Made by a program: the position numbers and the translations under genes
Notes under the pieces: model-generated
Databases searched by the model: none
Told to the model about the DNA's origin: nothing
The model's input: only the letters and a program-made list of their open reading frames with translations
Part shown: one piece after another, positions 1-6,518 of the stretch
Position numbering within the stretch: position 1 is the stretch's first letter
How the letters are laid out: each line of letters begins with the position of its first letter
Assembly: GCA_947176685.1 (NCBI GenBank)
Contig: CAMWRL010000054.1
Span: 1-11,159 of the forward strand
Length of the DNA stretch: 11,159 nt
Direction of reading: 5' to 3'
Origin: an uncultured Ruminococcus sp.
GTDB lineage: Bacteria; Bacillota; Clostridia; Oscillospirales; Ruminococcaceae

Positions 1-48
1 CGGATTGTTTTGTGTGCCGCAGCAAGCCTGCACATCTATGCTCCGGAA
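1..48 (+). ncRNA. ffs: Signal recognition particle RNA (4.5S/scRNA), 3' part
   Basis: This appears to be the 3' end of the SRP RNA, which binds Ffh and targets nascent membrane and secreted proteins. The segment GTGTGCCGCAG (about 12-22) resembles the 3'-strand sequence that follows the conserved SRP apical domain in Bacillus scRNA, which contains TGTGCCGCAG. The location also fits: in Bacillus and many Clostridia the SRP RNA gene lies directly upstream of dnaX-ybaB-recR. The 5' strand and the GGAAGGAAGC-type apical loop would lie before base 1, so I cannot fold the molecule. The 3' boundary is estimated from the T-run that follows. Basis: sequence resemblance from memory plus gene order. A covariance-model search with flanking sequence would settle it. 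Confidence 0.68.
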
Positions 49-54
49 TTTTTT
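22..54 (+). terminator. Probable 3' end / terminator of the SRP RNA
   Basis: Six T residues (49-54) follow the GC-containing end of the SRP RNA, in the position where its transcript is expected to end. The hairpin would largely be the RNA's own closing helix, whose other strand is outside the window, so the structure cannot be verified. No separate promoter is visible in the 33 bases before dnaX, so dnaX may depend on readthrough. Confidence 0.4.
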
Positions 55-72
55 GTAGAAAAATATAAGCGA

Positions 73-90
73 AAGGAATGTTTCAGATTG
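73..90 (+). promoter_or_regulatory. Ribosome binding site and TTG start of dnaX
   Basis: AAGGA (73-77) lies ten bases before TTG (88-90). The codons after this TTG give YKALYRKWRP, the canonical DnaX N-terminus, which normally follows the initiator Met directly. The in-frame extension back to base 10 would run through the SRP RNA, so the TTG at 88 is preferred. Confidence 0.75.
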
Positions 91-1698
91 TATAAAGCTC
101 TTTACCGTAAATGGAGACCTCTTACTTTTGATGATGTTATATCACAACAGCATATAACTGATACTCTTAAAAACCAGATTACAAGCGGTAAAACAGCTCA
201 TGCATATCTGTTTACAGGCTCAAGGGGTACGGGCAAGACTACCTGCGCCAGAATCCTTGCCAAAGCTGTCAACTGTCCGAACATGAAAGACGGCAATCCC
301 TGTCTTGAATGCGACATATGCCGTGACGCTGAAAACGCTTCTCTTACGGACATCATCGAAATAGATGCCGCTTCAAACAACGGCGTTGACGATATTCGTG
401 ACCTGCGTGACGGTGCTGTATATACTCCGGAACGTGGTTCTCATAAAATCTATATAATTGATGAAGTCCATATGCTTTCAACAAGTGCATTCAATGCCTT
501 GCTGAAAATTATGGAAGAACCCCCGTCATATGTAATGTTTATCCTCGCAACTACCGAAATACACAAAGTTCCGGCAACTATCACATCACGCTGTCAGAGA
601 TACGATTTCCGGAGAATACGTCCGGCAGATATAGCCTCACGGCTTGAATATATCGCCCGTCAGGAAGAACTTAATCTCACTCCGGAAGGTGCTTCGCTTA
701 TCGCCAAGCTTGCCGACGGCGGTATGCGTGACGCTGTTTCACTGCTTGACCAGTGTTCGGTATGTGCGGAGGTGATAAACGCTGAAACGGTTTCCAATGC
801 CGCCGGAATCGCAGGCAGAGACTATCTGTATGAAATTCTTGAAGCAATAGCCGTCAAGGACACTGCCAGAGCATTGTCTGTTACCGGAAGTCTTTACGAT
901 ATGTCAAAAGACCTTACAAGGCTTTGCGAGGAACTTATAACTCAGCTCCGCAATATAATGCTTATTCAGGTATCTCCGCAGACTGCCGCAAGCCTTATTG
1001 TATGTATGCCGGACGAACTTGACAAGCTTGACGGACTGGCAAAGAAAATTTCCCTTGAGGAAGTTATGAATGAGCTTTCGGCATTGCAGAAGTGCCGTGA
1101 AAATATGTCCCGTGTTATGAACAGGAGAGTTGAATTTGAAATGACTCTCATAAAACTTTGCGGAAATAAAAATAATTCTCCCGAAACTATTGACAATTCT
1201 GAAATTTATGATAAAATAAAACAGTTGGAGAATAAAATAAGCGCATCTGCCGGAAACTTTTCGCAGTCTGCACAGCAGACTCGCTCAGAAATACTGACCG
1301 CCAACAGTCCCATTCGTGAAACCGAACCCGTTCCGAATGTCGATATCAAAAAACTGAAACAGGACGATTTTATACCGTGTTCACGCTGGGGCGAAATCGT
1401 TGAGGAACTTAAAAAAGTCAAGCCTGACCTTGCCGGTGCTTTGGAAGGCTCTTACGCCGCTACCGCAGGAAACGTTATCTTCGTTACTGCAATAAATCGC
1501 TTCTTTGTGCAGATTTTTAAAAGCCACAAAGATAATGCGTCAGTGCTTGGCAACACTATAAGCAGAATCCTCGGTCAGCGTTATGTGCTGAAAGCCCGTT
1601 GTGCAACAACCGTCAGCGAACAGAAAAGCATGGCAGAACAGCTTATACAAAAAGCCAAGGAATGCAACGTTGAAACGGTTGTTGACAATAATCAATAA
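88..1698 (+). CDS. dnaX: DNA polymerase III subunit gamma/tau
   Basis: Clamp-loader ATPase of the replisome: it loads the beta clamp and, as tau, links the loader to the polymerase. From the TTG at 88 the protein is 536 aa. The N-terminus YKALYRKWRP is typical. Walker A GSRGTGKT is at residues 44-51, zinc-binding cysteines at 63, 72, 75 and 78, Walker B plus DEVH at about 121-128, and an ATT...SRCQ sensor-1/SRC arginine-finger region at about 155-175. A variable linker (about 375-430) precedes a C-terminal domain (about 435-530) like the tau C-terminus of other Firmicutes. It sits between the SRP RNA and ybaB (28-base gap), the usual Firmicute arrangement. An A6 run at 1411-1416 is discussed in the findings; otherwise the frame is intact and full length. 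Confidence 0.97.
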   Translation: MYKALYRKWRPLTFDDVISQQHITDTLKNQITSGKTAHAYLFTGSRGTGKTTCARILAKAVNCPNMKDGNPCLECDICRDAENASLTDIIEIDAASNNGVDDIRDLRDGAVYTPERGSHKIYIIDEVHMLSTSAFNALLKIMEEPPSYVMFILATTEIHKVPATITSRCQRYDFRRIRPADIASRLEYIARQEELNLTPEGASLIAKLADGGMRDAVSLLDQCSVCAEVINAETVSNAAGIAGRDYLYEILEAIAVKDTARALSVTGSLYDMSKDLTRLCEELITQLRNIMLIQVSPQTAASLIVCMPDELDKLDGLAKKISLEEVMNELSALQKCRENMSRVMNRRVEFEMTLIKLCGNKNNSPETIDNSEIYDKIKQLENKISASAGNFSQSAQQTRSEILTANSPIRETEPVPNVDIKKLKQDDFIPCSRWGEIVEELKKVKPDLAGALEGSYAATAGNVIFVTAINRFFVQIFKSHKDNASVLGNTISRILGQRYVLKARCATTVSEQKSMAEQLIQKAKECNVETVVDNNQ

Positions 1699-1726
1699 TT
1701 TTTTTATCTAAAGGAGATTTAAAGCA

Positions 1727-2074
1727 ATGAAAGCAAGAATACCCAGAAATGCAGGCGGCAACGCCCAGAACATGAATCAGATGATTAAACAGGCTCAGAA
1801 AATGCAGAACCAGATTACTGAACTTCAGGAAAATATCGAGGAAAGAGAGTTTTCTGCCACAGCAGGCGGCGGTGCTGTCGAAGTAGTCATCACCGGCAAG
1901 AAAATTATAAAGTCCCTCAGCATCAAACCGGAAGTCGTTGACCCCGAAGACATCGATATGCTTCAGGATTTGATTATCAGTGCTGTAAACGAAGCTGTCA
2001 ACAACGTTGAGTCAACTACCGAAGCCGAAATGAGTAAAATCACCGGCGGCGTATCAATTCCCGGACTTTTCTGA
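1727..2074 (+). CDS. ybaB: YbaB/EbfC family nucleoid-associated protein
   Basis: A small DNA-binding protein of 115 aa, close to the family's usual 100-110. Members form a tweezer-like dimer that binds DNA without strict sequence specificity; the gene's constant place before recR suggests a link to recombination or replication, but the cellular role is not settled. Visible family features are the N-terminal Gly/Asn/Met-rich stretch, a helix rich in Q, M and K (about 17-40), the strand region SATAGGGAVEVVITG (about 43-57) and a C-terminal helix. AAGGAG (1711-1716) lies ten bases before the ATG. The stop codon overlaps the start of recR by one base (TGATG), implying translational coupling. Called yaaK in Bacillus. 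Confidence 0.95.
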   Translation: MKARIPRNAGGNAQNMNQMIKQAQKMQNQITELQENIEEREFSATAGGGAVEVVITGKKIIKSLSIKPEVVDPEDIDMLQDLIISAVNEAVNNVESTTEAEMSKITGGVSIPGLF

Positions 2075-2676
2075 TGGCTGACCATAACGCTTTGCCTCTT
2101 ATCGTACTTGCTGAAAAGTTCGCATCACTGCCCGGCATCGGTATGAAAACTGCACAGAAACTTGCATATTACGTCATGTCAATGAAAACATCTGACGTTG
2201 AGGACTTTGCGGCGGCTCTTGTCAACGCAAAAAAGAATGTCCGCAAATGTAAGTGCTGTCTGAACCTTACGGAACGTGAAATATGTCCTATATGTTCGTC
2301 AGGCGGACGAGACACGGGTGTTATATGCGTGGTCGAAACTCCCAAGGATGTGACGGCTTTTGAACGCACAAGAGAGTATCATGGCGTATACCATGTATTG
2401 CATGGACTTCTTTCACCAATGGACGGCATAAATCCCGACAGTATACACATTCGGGAACTGCTTGCAAGAATTTCGCAGGGGAGTGTAAGGGAAGTCATAA
2501 TGGCTACCAATCCCAACGTTGAGGGGGACGCAACGGCAATGTATATTGCTAATCTTCTGAAACCTCTCGGCGTTAAAGTCACAAGGCTTGCATTCGGACT
2601 TCCGGTCGGCAGTATCCTTGAATATGCCGATGAAGTGACGCTTTTCAAGGCTCTCGAAAACAGAAACGATATGTAA
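2074..2676 (+). CDS. recR: Recombination mediator protein RecR
   Basis: With RecO (and RecF) it loads RecA onto SSB-coated single-stranded DNA at gaps. At 200 aa it matches the family length of about 198-200. The order of parts is standard: helix-hairpin-helix LPGIGMKTAQKLAYYV (19-34), a C4 zinc finger with C59, C62, C71 and C74, then a Toprim domain from about residue 82 (VICVVETPKDV) with a conserved acidic ATNPNVEGDATAMY region, and a C-terminal part containing RLAFGLPVGSILEYAD. It starts inside the ybaB stop (TGATG) and is the last gene of the SRP RNA-dnaX-ybaB-recR group. A terminator follows three bases after its stop. Confidence 0.98.
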   Translation: MADHNALPLIVLAEKFASLPGIGMKTAQKLAYYVMSMKTSDVEDFAAALVNAKKNVRKCKCCLNLTEREICPICSSGGRDTGVICVVETPKDVTAFERTREYHGVYHVLHGLLSPMDGINPDSIHIRELLARISQGSVREVIMATNPNVEGDATAMYIANLLKPLGVKVTRLAFGLPVGSILEYADEVTLFKALENRNDM

Positions 2677-2678
2677 TC

Positions 2679-2712
2679 AAAAAGGACGGTTTTTTATAAC
2701 CGCCCTTTTTTT
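2679..2712. terminator. Bidirectional intrinsic terminator between recR and the XRE gene
   Basis: Arms GGACGG (2684-2689) and CCGCCC (2700-2705) form a six-base stem, flanked by A5 (2679-2683) and T7 (2706-2712). On the minus strand every pair forms, one as a G-U wobble; on the plus strand the same position is an A-C mismatch. Each direction ends in a T-run: seven for recR, five for the minus-strand gene. It fills nearly all of the 37-base gap between two converging genes. Confidence 0.8.
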
Positions 2713-2713
2713 G

Positions 2714-3433
2714 TCAGTATACCTGATTGTATATCTTTTTCGCTTCTTTCAGAATATTTTCGGCTTTTTCCGGACTGTATTCACGCCGTACACTCTCCGG
2801 AAGTTTCGCCCCGTCAGTACCGCTGTAATAATCTTTGCCGTTTTCGTCCGTGACCGTCAGTGAAGAATATTCTCCGGAAATCCTGATACTGAAAGTATAT
2901 GAATTGTTTTCATAACAGCAGTCAAGAAACTTTGCGTGAAAATCTGTCGAAAAATCCCAGAATGACGGCATTTCCTGATGTGGAAGAGTATAAGTTACTC
3001 CGTTATTCTCAAGAATATAATACCGTTCGTCCGATTCCACAAAACCCAAGTCCGCTATAGCCTGCCCGAAATGTTTTTCAAGTCTGTTTTTTCTGACAGC
3101 CCATACAGTACCATAAACCGCAATACTCAACAGCATACATATTAAAATTATACTTAATGTTATGAATACAATACGTTTCAGCTTATTCCATTTCAGACCG
3201 ATTGCGGCTTTTTCCGAAATTTCATTAATCATTTCCCTGTCTCCTTTCAAAAGAGTGTCCAGCGATATACCGAACTCGTCACTTATTTTAACAATAGTAT
3301 TCAAATCCGGATAACTTTTTTCATTTTCCCAGTTGGAAACGGTCTGTCGTGTCACAAAGAATATTTCCGCAAATTCTTCCTGTGACATATTGTTTTCTGT
3401 CCGGATTTTGCGTATTGACTTTCCTATGTTCAA
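2714..3433 (-). CDS. Membrane-anchored XRE-family HTH protein
   Basis: Predicted one-component regulator, 239 aa. Residues 6-60 are a classic XRE/Cro helix-turn-helix (IRKIRTENNMSQEEFAE, then VTRQTVSNWENEKSYPDL). One hydrophobic segment at about 87-112 is flanked by basic residues (KWNKLKR and RKNR), so the HTH should be cytoplasmic and residues 113-239 extracytoplasmic. I do not recognise the C-terminal domain: it has a mixed strand-like character with two adjacent cysteines (172-173) and ends in a charged helix. The start is TTG at 3433, chosen because AGGAGG stands nine bases upstream and the HTH begins at once. It is monocistronic, with its own promoter and terminator. The signal and targets are unknown; small clostridial HTH-TM proteins of this layout are common near membrane or peptide-stress genes, but no such partner is present here. 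Confidence 0.85.
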   Translation of the reverse strand: MNIGKSIRKIRTENNMSQEEFAEIFFVTRQTVSNWENEKSYPDLNTIVKISDEFGISLDTLLKGDREMINEISEKAAIGLKWNKLKRIVFITLSIILICMLLSIAVYGTVWAVRKNRLEKHFGQAIADLGFVESDERYYILENNGVTYTLPHQEMPSFWDFSTDFHAKFLDCCYENNSYTFSIRISGEYSSLTVTDENGKDYYSGTDGAKLPESVRREYSPEKAENILKEAKKIYNQVY

Positions 3434-3442
3434 ATTCTGTCA

Positions 3443-3448
3443 CCTCCT
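3443..3448 (-). promoter_or_regulatory. Ribosome binding site fixing a TTG start for the XRE gene
   Basis: On the minus strand AGGAGGTG reads toward a TTG at 3433-3431, with nine bases between AGGAGG and the start. There is no ATG nearby that keeps the HTH domain intact, so TTG is the likely initiator. Confidence 0.8.
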
Positions 3449-3457
3449 CTGACATAA

Positions 3458-3486
3458 ATTATAATGCAGTGTTTCCGGAATGTAAA
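3458..3486 (-). promoter_or_regulatory. Sigma-A-type promoter of the XRE gene
   Basis: Read on the minus strand, TTTACA (3486-3481) and a perfect TATAAT (3463-3458) are separated by exactly 17 bases. Transcription would start near 3451, giving a very short leader that contains the AGGAGG site. The spacer holds the palindrome TTCCGGAA (3473-3480), a possible operator for autoregulation, though this hexamer core is common throughout the window. This is the best promoter in the window. Confidence 0.82.
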
Positions 3487-3539
3487 GCAAACGTTCTTTT
3501 ACACAGGCGCAAAGATTCTTTGACAGGCGGTTTACAGCC

Positions 3540-3575
3540 AAAAAAAGTCCTCACCATACAAGGAGAGGACTTTTT
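3540..3575 (-). terminator. Intrinsic terminator at the end of the long minus-strand gene run
   Basis: GTCCTC (3547-3552) and GAGGAC (3565-3570) pair perfectly, extended by A and T tracts on either side (AAAAA/TTTTT). On the minus strand the stem is followed by seven T residues (3546-3540). It lies three bases after the stop of the small regulator gene and separates that transcript from the XRE promoter. The other strand also ends in five T residues, but no plus-strand gene needs it. Confidence 0.88.
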
Positions 3576-3578
3576 GAT

Positions 3579-3962
3579 TTATACTTTTTTCCTGATTGTC
3601 CGCTTCACGATGCCTTTCAGACGTTCGCAAGTGTCCTGCGGAAACTCCGTCACAAATTTAACTGCGTGGTCATGTGCTTCTTCCTGCGGAAGTTTCAGGA
3701 AGTTATGGAAAAACATATACACTTCAGTGAAATTCGAGAATATTTCATTTACAGCCTTTTCGCCGTCCGAAGTCAGCACAACACTGTTGCAGAAATCCTC
3801 ATATACCAGACCGCAGTTAGCCATACAACGCAGCATCTTGCTTACGCTCGGGCGTGATACTCCCAAATGCCTTGCAATGCTTACACTTCTTACATATTCG
3901 TCAGCTTCAGAAAGTTCCTTGATGGCAATAAGGTATTTTATATGACCTGCACAATGTTTCAT
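3579..3962 (-). CDS. DtxR/MntR-like winged-helix transcriptional regulator, atypical
   Basis: A 127-aa protein. Residues 8-70 form a winged helix of DtxR/MntR type: YLIAIKELSEADEYVRSVSIARHLGVSRPSVSKML-like pattern, then GLVYED and LTSDGEKA wing. Residues 75-115 resemble the start of the dimerisation domain (LPQEEAHDHAV). Iron- or manganese-responsive relatives use fixed Asp/Glu/His ligands; aligned by eye to Bacillus MntR these positions are K, I, Y, K, T and E, so canonical metal binding looks lost. It has several Cys and His residues (H3, C4, H7, C46, C50, C58, H97, H99, C112). ATG is preceded by AAAGGAGG at six bases, and this site overlaps the stop of pgsA, so the two are likely co-translated. 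Last gene of the run. It could also be classed as MarR-like; targets are unknown. Confidence 0.75.
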   Translation of the reverse strand: MKHCAGHIKYLIAIKELSEADEYVRSVSIARHLGVSRPSVSKMLRCMANCGLVYEDFCNSVVLTSDGEKAVNEIFSNFTEVYMFFHNFLKLPQEEAHDHAVKFVTEFPQDTCERLKGIVKRTIRKKV

Positions 3963-3974
3963 TAAAAACCTCCT

Positions 3975-4559
3975 TTACTTGTCCGAATCAATAAGATGCC
4001 AGTAACCTTTAAGATACACACCGCCGGAAATTACCGTAAGTGCCGTTGAAATCCATATAAGCACCGGAATAACTGTATTGTCCATAGCGTTTTTCAGAGC
4101 GTCCGCAATGCCTGAATTGAAATCATAACACACACTGAGCCATATAAGTGCCGCAACTATCGACACCATTGTGAAAGCCGTTTTAAGTTTTCCCCACATA
4201 CCGGCGGCAACTACTATACCGCTGTCCGCCGCAAGAAGTCTGAGACCAGACACCATAAATTCCCTTGCGCTTATTATAATAAGAGGTACTGCCCCCATAT
4301 TTATTTCCGGAAGCTCCACAAATACCGTCAGTGCCGCAATGACAAGTACTTTGTCAGCCAGAGGGTCGAGGAATTTTCCGAAATTTGTCACAAGATTGCG
4401 TTTGCGTGCGATTTGTCCGTCAAGTGCGTCAGTTATCGAAGCTGCCGCAAAAATTACAAGTGCTGTCAGAAAGTGAAACGGTACTTTCCAGTAAACGAAA
4501 AGCAGAAAAAACGGAATAAGACAAACTCTCAGTAAAGTAAGCTTATTTGGCAGATTCAT
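3975..4559 (-). CDS. pgsA: CDP-diacylglycerol-glycerol-3-phosphate 3-phosphatidyltransferase
   Basis: Membrane enzyme that transfers the phosphatidyl group from CDP-diacylglycerol to glycerol 3-phosphate, the committed step to phosphatidylglycerol and cardiolipin. At 194 aa it has normal length. The CDP-alcohol phosphotransferase signature is complete: D44, D47-G48, A51-R52, G61, D65 and D69 in the pattern DxxDGxxAR(x8)GxxxDxxxD. Several hydrophobic segments are visible (about 10-24, 28-44, 73-82, 89-106, 124-143 and 163-182), and the N-terminus MNLPNKLTLLR is typical of PgsA. The ATG overlaps the rimO stop by four bases (ATGA), with GAGAGGTGAT upstream as a moderate ribosome binding site. 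rimO-pgsA adjacency is common in Firmicutes; the cinA gene often found between pgsA and recA is absent here. Confidence 0.96.
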   Translation of the reverse strand: MNLPNKLTLLRVCLIPFFLLFVYWKVPFHFLTALVIFAAASITDALDGQIARKRNLVTNFGKFLDPLADKVLVIAALTVFVELPEINMGAVPLIIISAREFMVSGLRLLAADSGIVVAAGMWGKLKTAFTMVSIVAALIWLSVCYDFNSGIADALKNAMDNTVIPVLIWISTALTVISGGVYLKGYWHLIDSDK

Positions 4560-5887
4560 TTTTCTATCACCTCTCCGATTAAGTCATAATCAAGTGTATC
4601 AGTAATCTTTATTTTTACGTATTTGCCTATTGCAAGGGGCTTTCCTGATGTGAAAAATACTTTTCCGTCTATGTCGGGAGCGTCTGCCGGAGTACGTCCG
4701 AACCAGCATTCACCGAAACGGTCGAATCCCTCAACGACTGCTTCAAACTCCCTGCCCAGAAGCTTTTCATTATTTTCGGCACTTATAAGCATCTGCTGTT
4801 CCATAATGATGTCCGCACGATGCTGTTTAACTTCGTCATCAAGCTGTCCTTCAAAGTCTGCTGCTTTAGTGCCTTCTTCCTGCGAGTACGCAAAACAGCC
4901 CAGTCTGTCAAACCTTGTCTTCTGCACAAATTCCGACATCTCTGTAAACTGTTCGTCTGTTTCTGCCGGAAATCCTGTAATAAGCGTTGTACGAAGAATA
5001 ACGTCCGGAATTTTGCTTCTGATATGTGCAAAAAGTTTTTCCATACTTTCAAGGTTTCCCCAACGGTTCATACGGTCAAGTATTTCGCCGTTGCAGTGCT
5101 GTATCGGAATTTCAAGATACTTTACAAGTTTTTCCTCACTTGCGATAGTGTCCAGAAGCTCATCAGTAATTCTTTCCGGATAGCAGTACAAAGTACGTAT
5201 CCAGTGTATACCGTCTATTTTGCAGAGACGGCGGAGAAGTTCCGGCAGTTTTGATTCGCCGTATAAGTCCTCTCCATAACGTGATGTGTCCTGCGCTATA
5301 ACTATGAGTTCGGTAACGCCGTTTTTGGCAAGCCACTCAGCTTCTTTTATAACATCCTCCATAGGTACACTGCGGAATTTTCCCCTTATCTGCGGAATTG
5401 CGCAGTAAGTACAGCAGTTTGAACAGCCCTCAGCGACTTTGAGATACGCAAAGAACGGCAGTGTTGAAATAATCCTGCCGCCTGTAAGTTCAGCATCAAG
5501 CTTGGGCGCAAAATTGACATATCTTTCGTCTTTCATAACGTGGTCAAGAACGTCCACAATATCCTTATTGTTTCCGATACCTATAACCGCATCTGCCTCC
5601 GGAAAAAGTTCAGCGGCTTCTTCCCTGTAACGTTCCGTAAGACAACCCGTGATTACAATTTTTTTCAAAGTGCCGTCTGCCTTAAGTTTAGCCAGTTCAA
5701 GAATAGTTTCAATAGCTTCCTCCTTTGCAGACTGTATGAAACCGCAGGTATTTACAACGGCAATATCCGCCAGTCCTGCTTCTGTAACAAGTTTATAACC
5801 GTGATTTTTCAGTTTGTATAACATTCTTTCGGAGTCAACAAGATTCTTTGAACACCCCAATGATACCATTCCGACTTTAAACGGCAT
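4556..5887 (-). CDS. rimO: Ribosomal protein S12 methylthiotransferase RimO
   Basis: Radical-SAM enzyme that adds a methylthio group to the beta-carbon of a conserved aspartate in ribosomal protein S12. At 443 aa it has the three expected domains. The N-terminal MTTase domain has cluster ligands C12, C48 and C82 (LGCSKN, NTCGFI, TGCL). The radical-SAM core has C155, C159 and C162 in a CxxxCxxC motif. The C-terminal TRAM domain covers about 374-443. The LGCSKNLVDSE start and the IPQIRGKFRS stretch favour RimO over the tRNA enzyme MiaB. ATG is at 5887; AGGAGGG lies six bases upstream, within the last codons of recX, with only two bases between the genes. It overlaps pgsA downstream by four bases. 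Confidence 0.97.
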   Translation of the reverse strand: MPFKVGMVSLGCSKNLVDSERMLYKLKNHGYKLVTEAGLADIAVVNTCGFIQSAKEEAIETILELAKLKADGTLKKIVITGCLTERYREEAAELFPEADAVIGIGNNKDIVDVLDHVMKDERYVNFAPKLDAELTGGRIISTLPFFAYLKVAEGCSNCCTYCAIPQIRGKFRSVPMEDVIKEAEWLAKNGVTELIVIAQDTSRYGEDLYGESKLPELLRRLCKIDGIHWIRTLYCYPERITDELLDTIASEEKLVKYLEIPIQHCNGEILDRMNRWGNLESMEKLFAHIRSKIPDVILRTTLITGFPAETDEQFTEMSEFVQKTRFDRLGCFAYSQEEGTKAADFEGQLDDEVKQHRADIIMEQQMLISAENNEKLLGREFEAVVEGFDRFGECWFGRTPADAPDIDGKVFFTSGKPLAIGKYVKIKITDTLDYDLIGEVIEK

Positions 5888-5889
5888 AT

Positions 5890-6516
5890 TTAACCCTCCT
5901 GATTATCAAAATATTCCCTTACAGCACGGTTTATCTCGTCAAACCCGTAACCGTTTCTGACAAGTGAATTTTTGACTTTTTCTGTTGATTTTCTGTCCTC
6001 AGCGTCCGTAAGCAAACGGGCGTATTTAGTTTTTATAAGGTACGTAAGATTTTCCGCAAAAGTTTCAGCATATGATTCCAGAGCGTCTTCGGCAAGATAC
6101 TCGCTGATACCTTTCATTATAATTTCATGCTTTGCCCGTCTGTAACCGTACTTTCTGCCCTCAACGTACCGGTTAGCTAATTTTTCGGCATAACGTTCGT
6201 CACTGATTAATCCGCAGCTTTCAAGTTTTTTTACAACCTCAATGCACAGCTTTTCATTCCTGTAAGTCTTTACAAGTTTTCCGGTCATTTCTTTTACCGA
6301 ATATTCCCGATAGTCCAGACAGTAAAGTGCATACTGGTACGCACGGCGGAAATTTGATGCATAGATTATTCTGCGGAGTTCGGGACGGTCAATTTCCATT
6401 CCCTTGCATATCCCGAAGTCCGCTATTATATCGGCGTGGAGATAGAATTTTTTTTCGTCATCTGTCTCCACTTCATAAACAGTGCCTTTGTAGATTTTTA
6501 CGGAAGTTATCTTCAT
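5890..6516 (-). CDS. recX: Regulatory protein RecX
   Basis: Modulator of RecA filaments; it acts on RecA-DNA filaments in the cytoplasm, limiting or tuning strand exchange. At 208 aa it is within the family range. After an N-terminal domain (1-55), three tandem three-helix repeats can be followed: about 56-108 (RRAYQYALYCLDYREYS, ending GLISDERYA), about 109-150 (LANRYVEGRKYGYRRAKHE, a well-conserved RecX stretch) and about 155-203 (ending RNGYGFDEINRAV). It begins two bases after recA. No good ribosome binding site precedes the ATG (the leader is recA's own GCAGAATAATA), so it probably depends on ribosomes terminating at recA, which would keep RecX far below RecA in amount. Confidence 0.93.
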   Translation of the reverse strand: MKITSVKIYKGTVYEVETDDEKKFYLHADIIADFGICKGMEIDRPELRRIIYASNFRRAYQYALYCLDYREYSVKEMTGKLVKTYRNEKLCIEVVKKLESCGLISDERYAEKLANRYVEGRKYGYRRAKHEIIMKGISEYLAEDALESYAETFAENLTYLIKTKYARLLTDAEDRKSTEKVKNSLVRNGYGFDEINRAVREYFDNQEG

Positions 6517-6518
6517 TA

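Noticed and set aside
10..87. N-terminal extension of the dnaX reading frame
   Set aside because: It overlaps the SRP RNA and its T-run, lacks a ribosome binding site, and DnaX proteins begin at the YKALYRKWRP sequence encoded from base 88.
430..440. GAACGTGGTTC as a LexA box
   Set aside because: The half-sites are separated by three bases rather than four and it lies inside the dnaX coding sequence.
3473..3480. TTCCGGAA palindrome as an operator
   Set aside because: Its TCCGGA core occurs about 22 times in the window, so its presence in the promoter spacer is not informative on its own.
3349..3945. 198-codon plus-strand open frame
   Set aside because: It runs antisense across the XRE gene, its promoter, a terminator and the small regulator, has no ribosome binding site and no recognisable protein features.
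4623..5183. 186-codon plus-strand open frame opposite rimO
   Set aside because: Serine- and arginine-rich shadow of a well-conserved gene on the other strand; no start signal.
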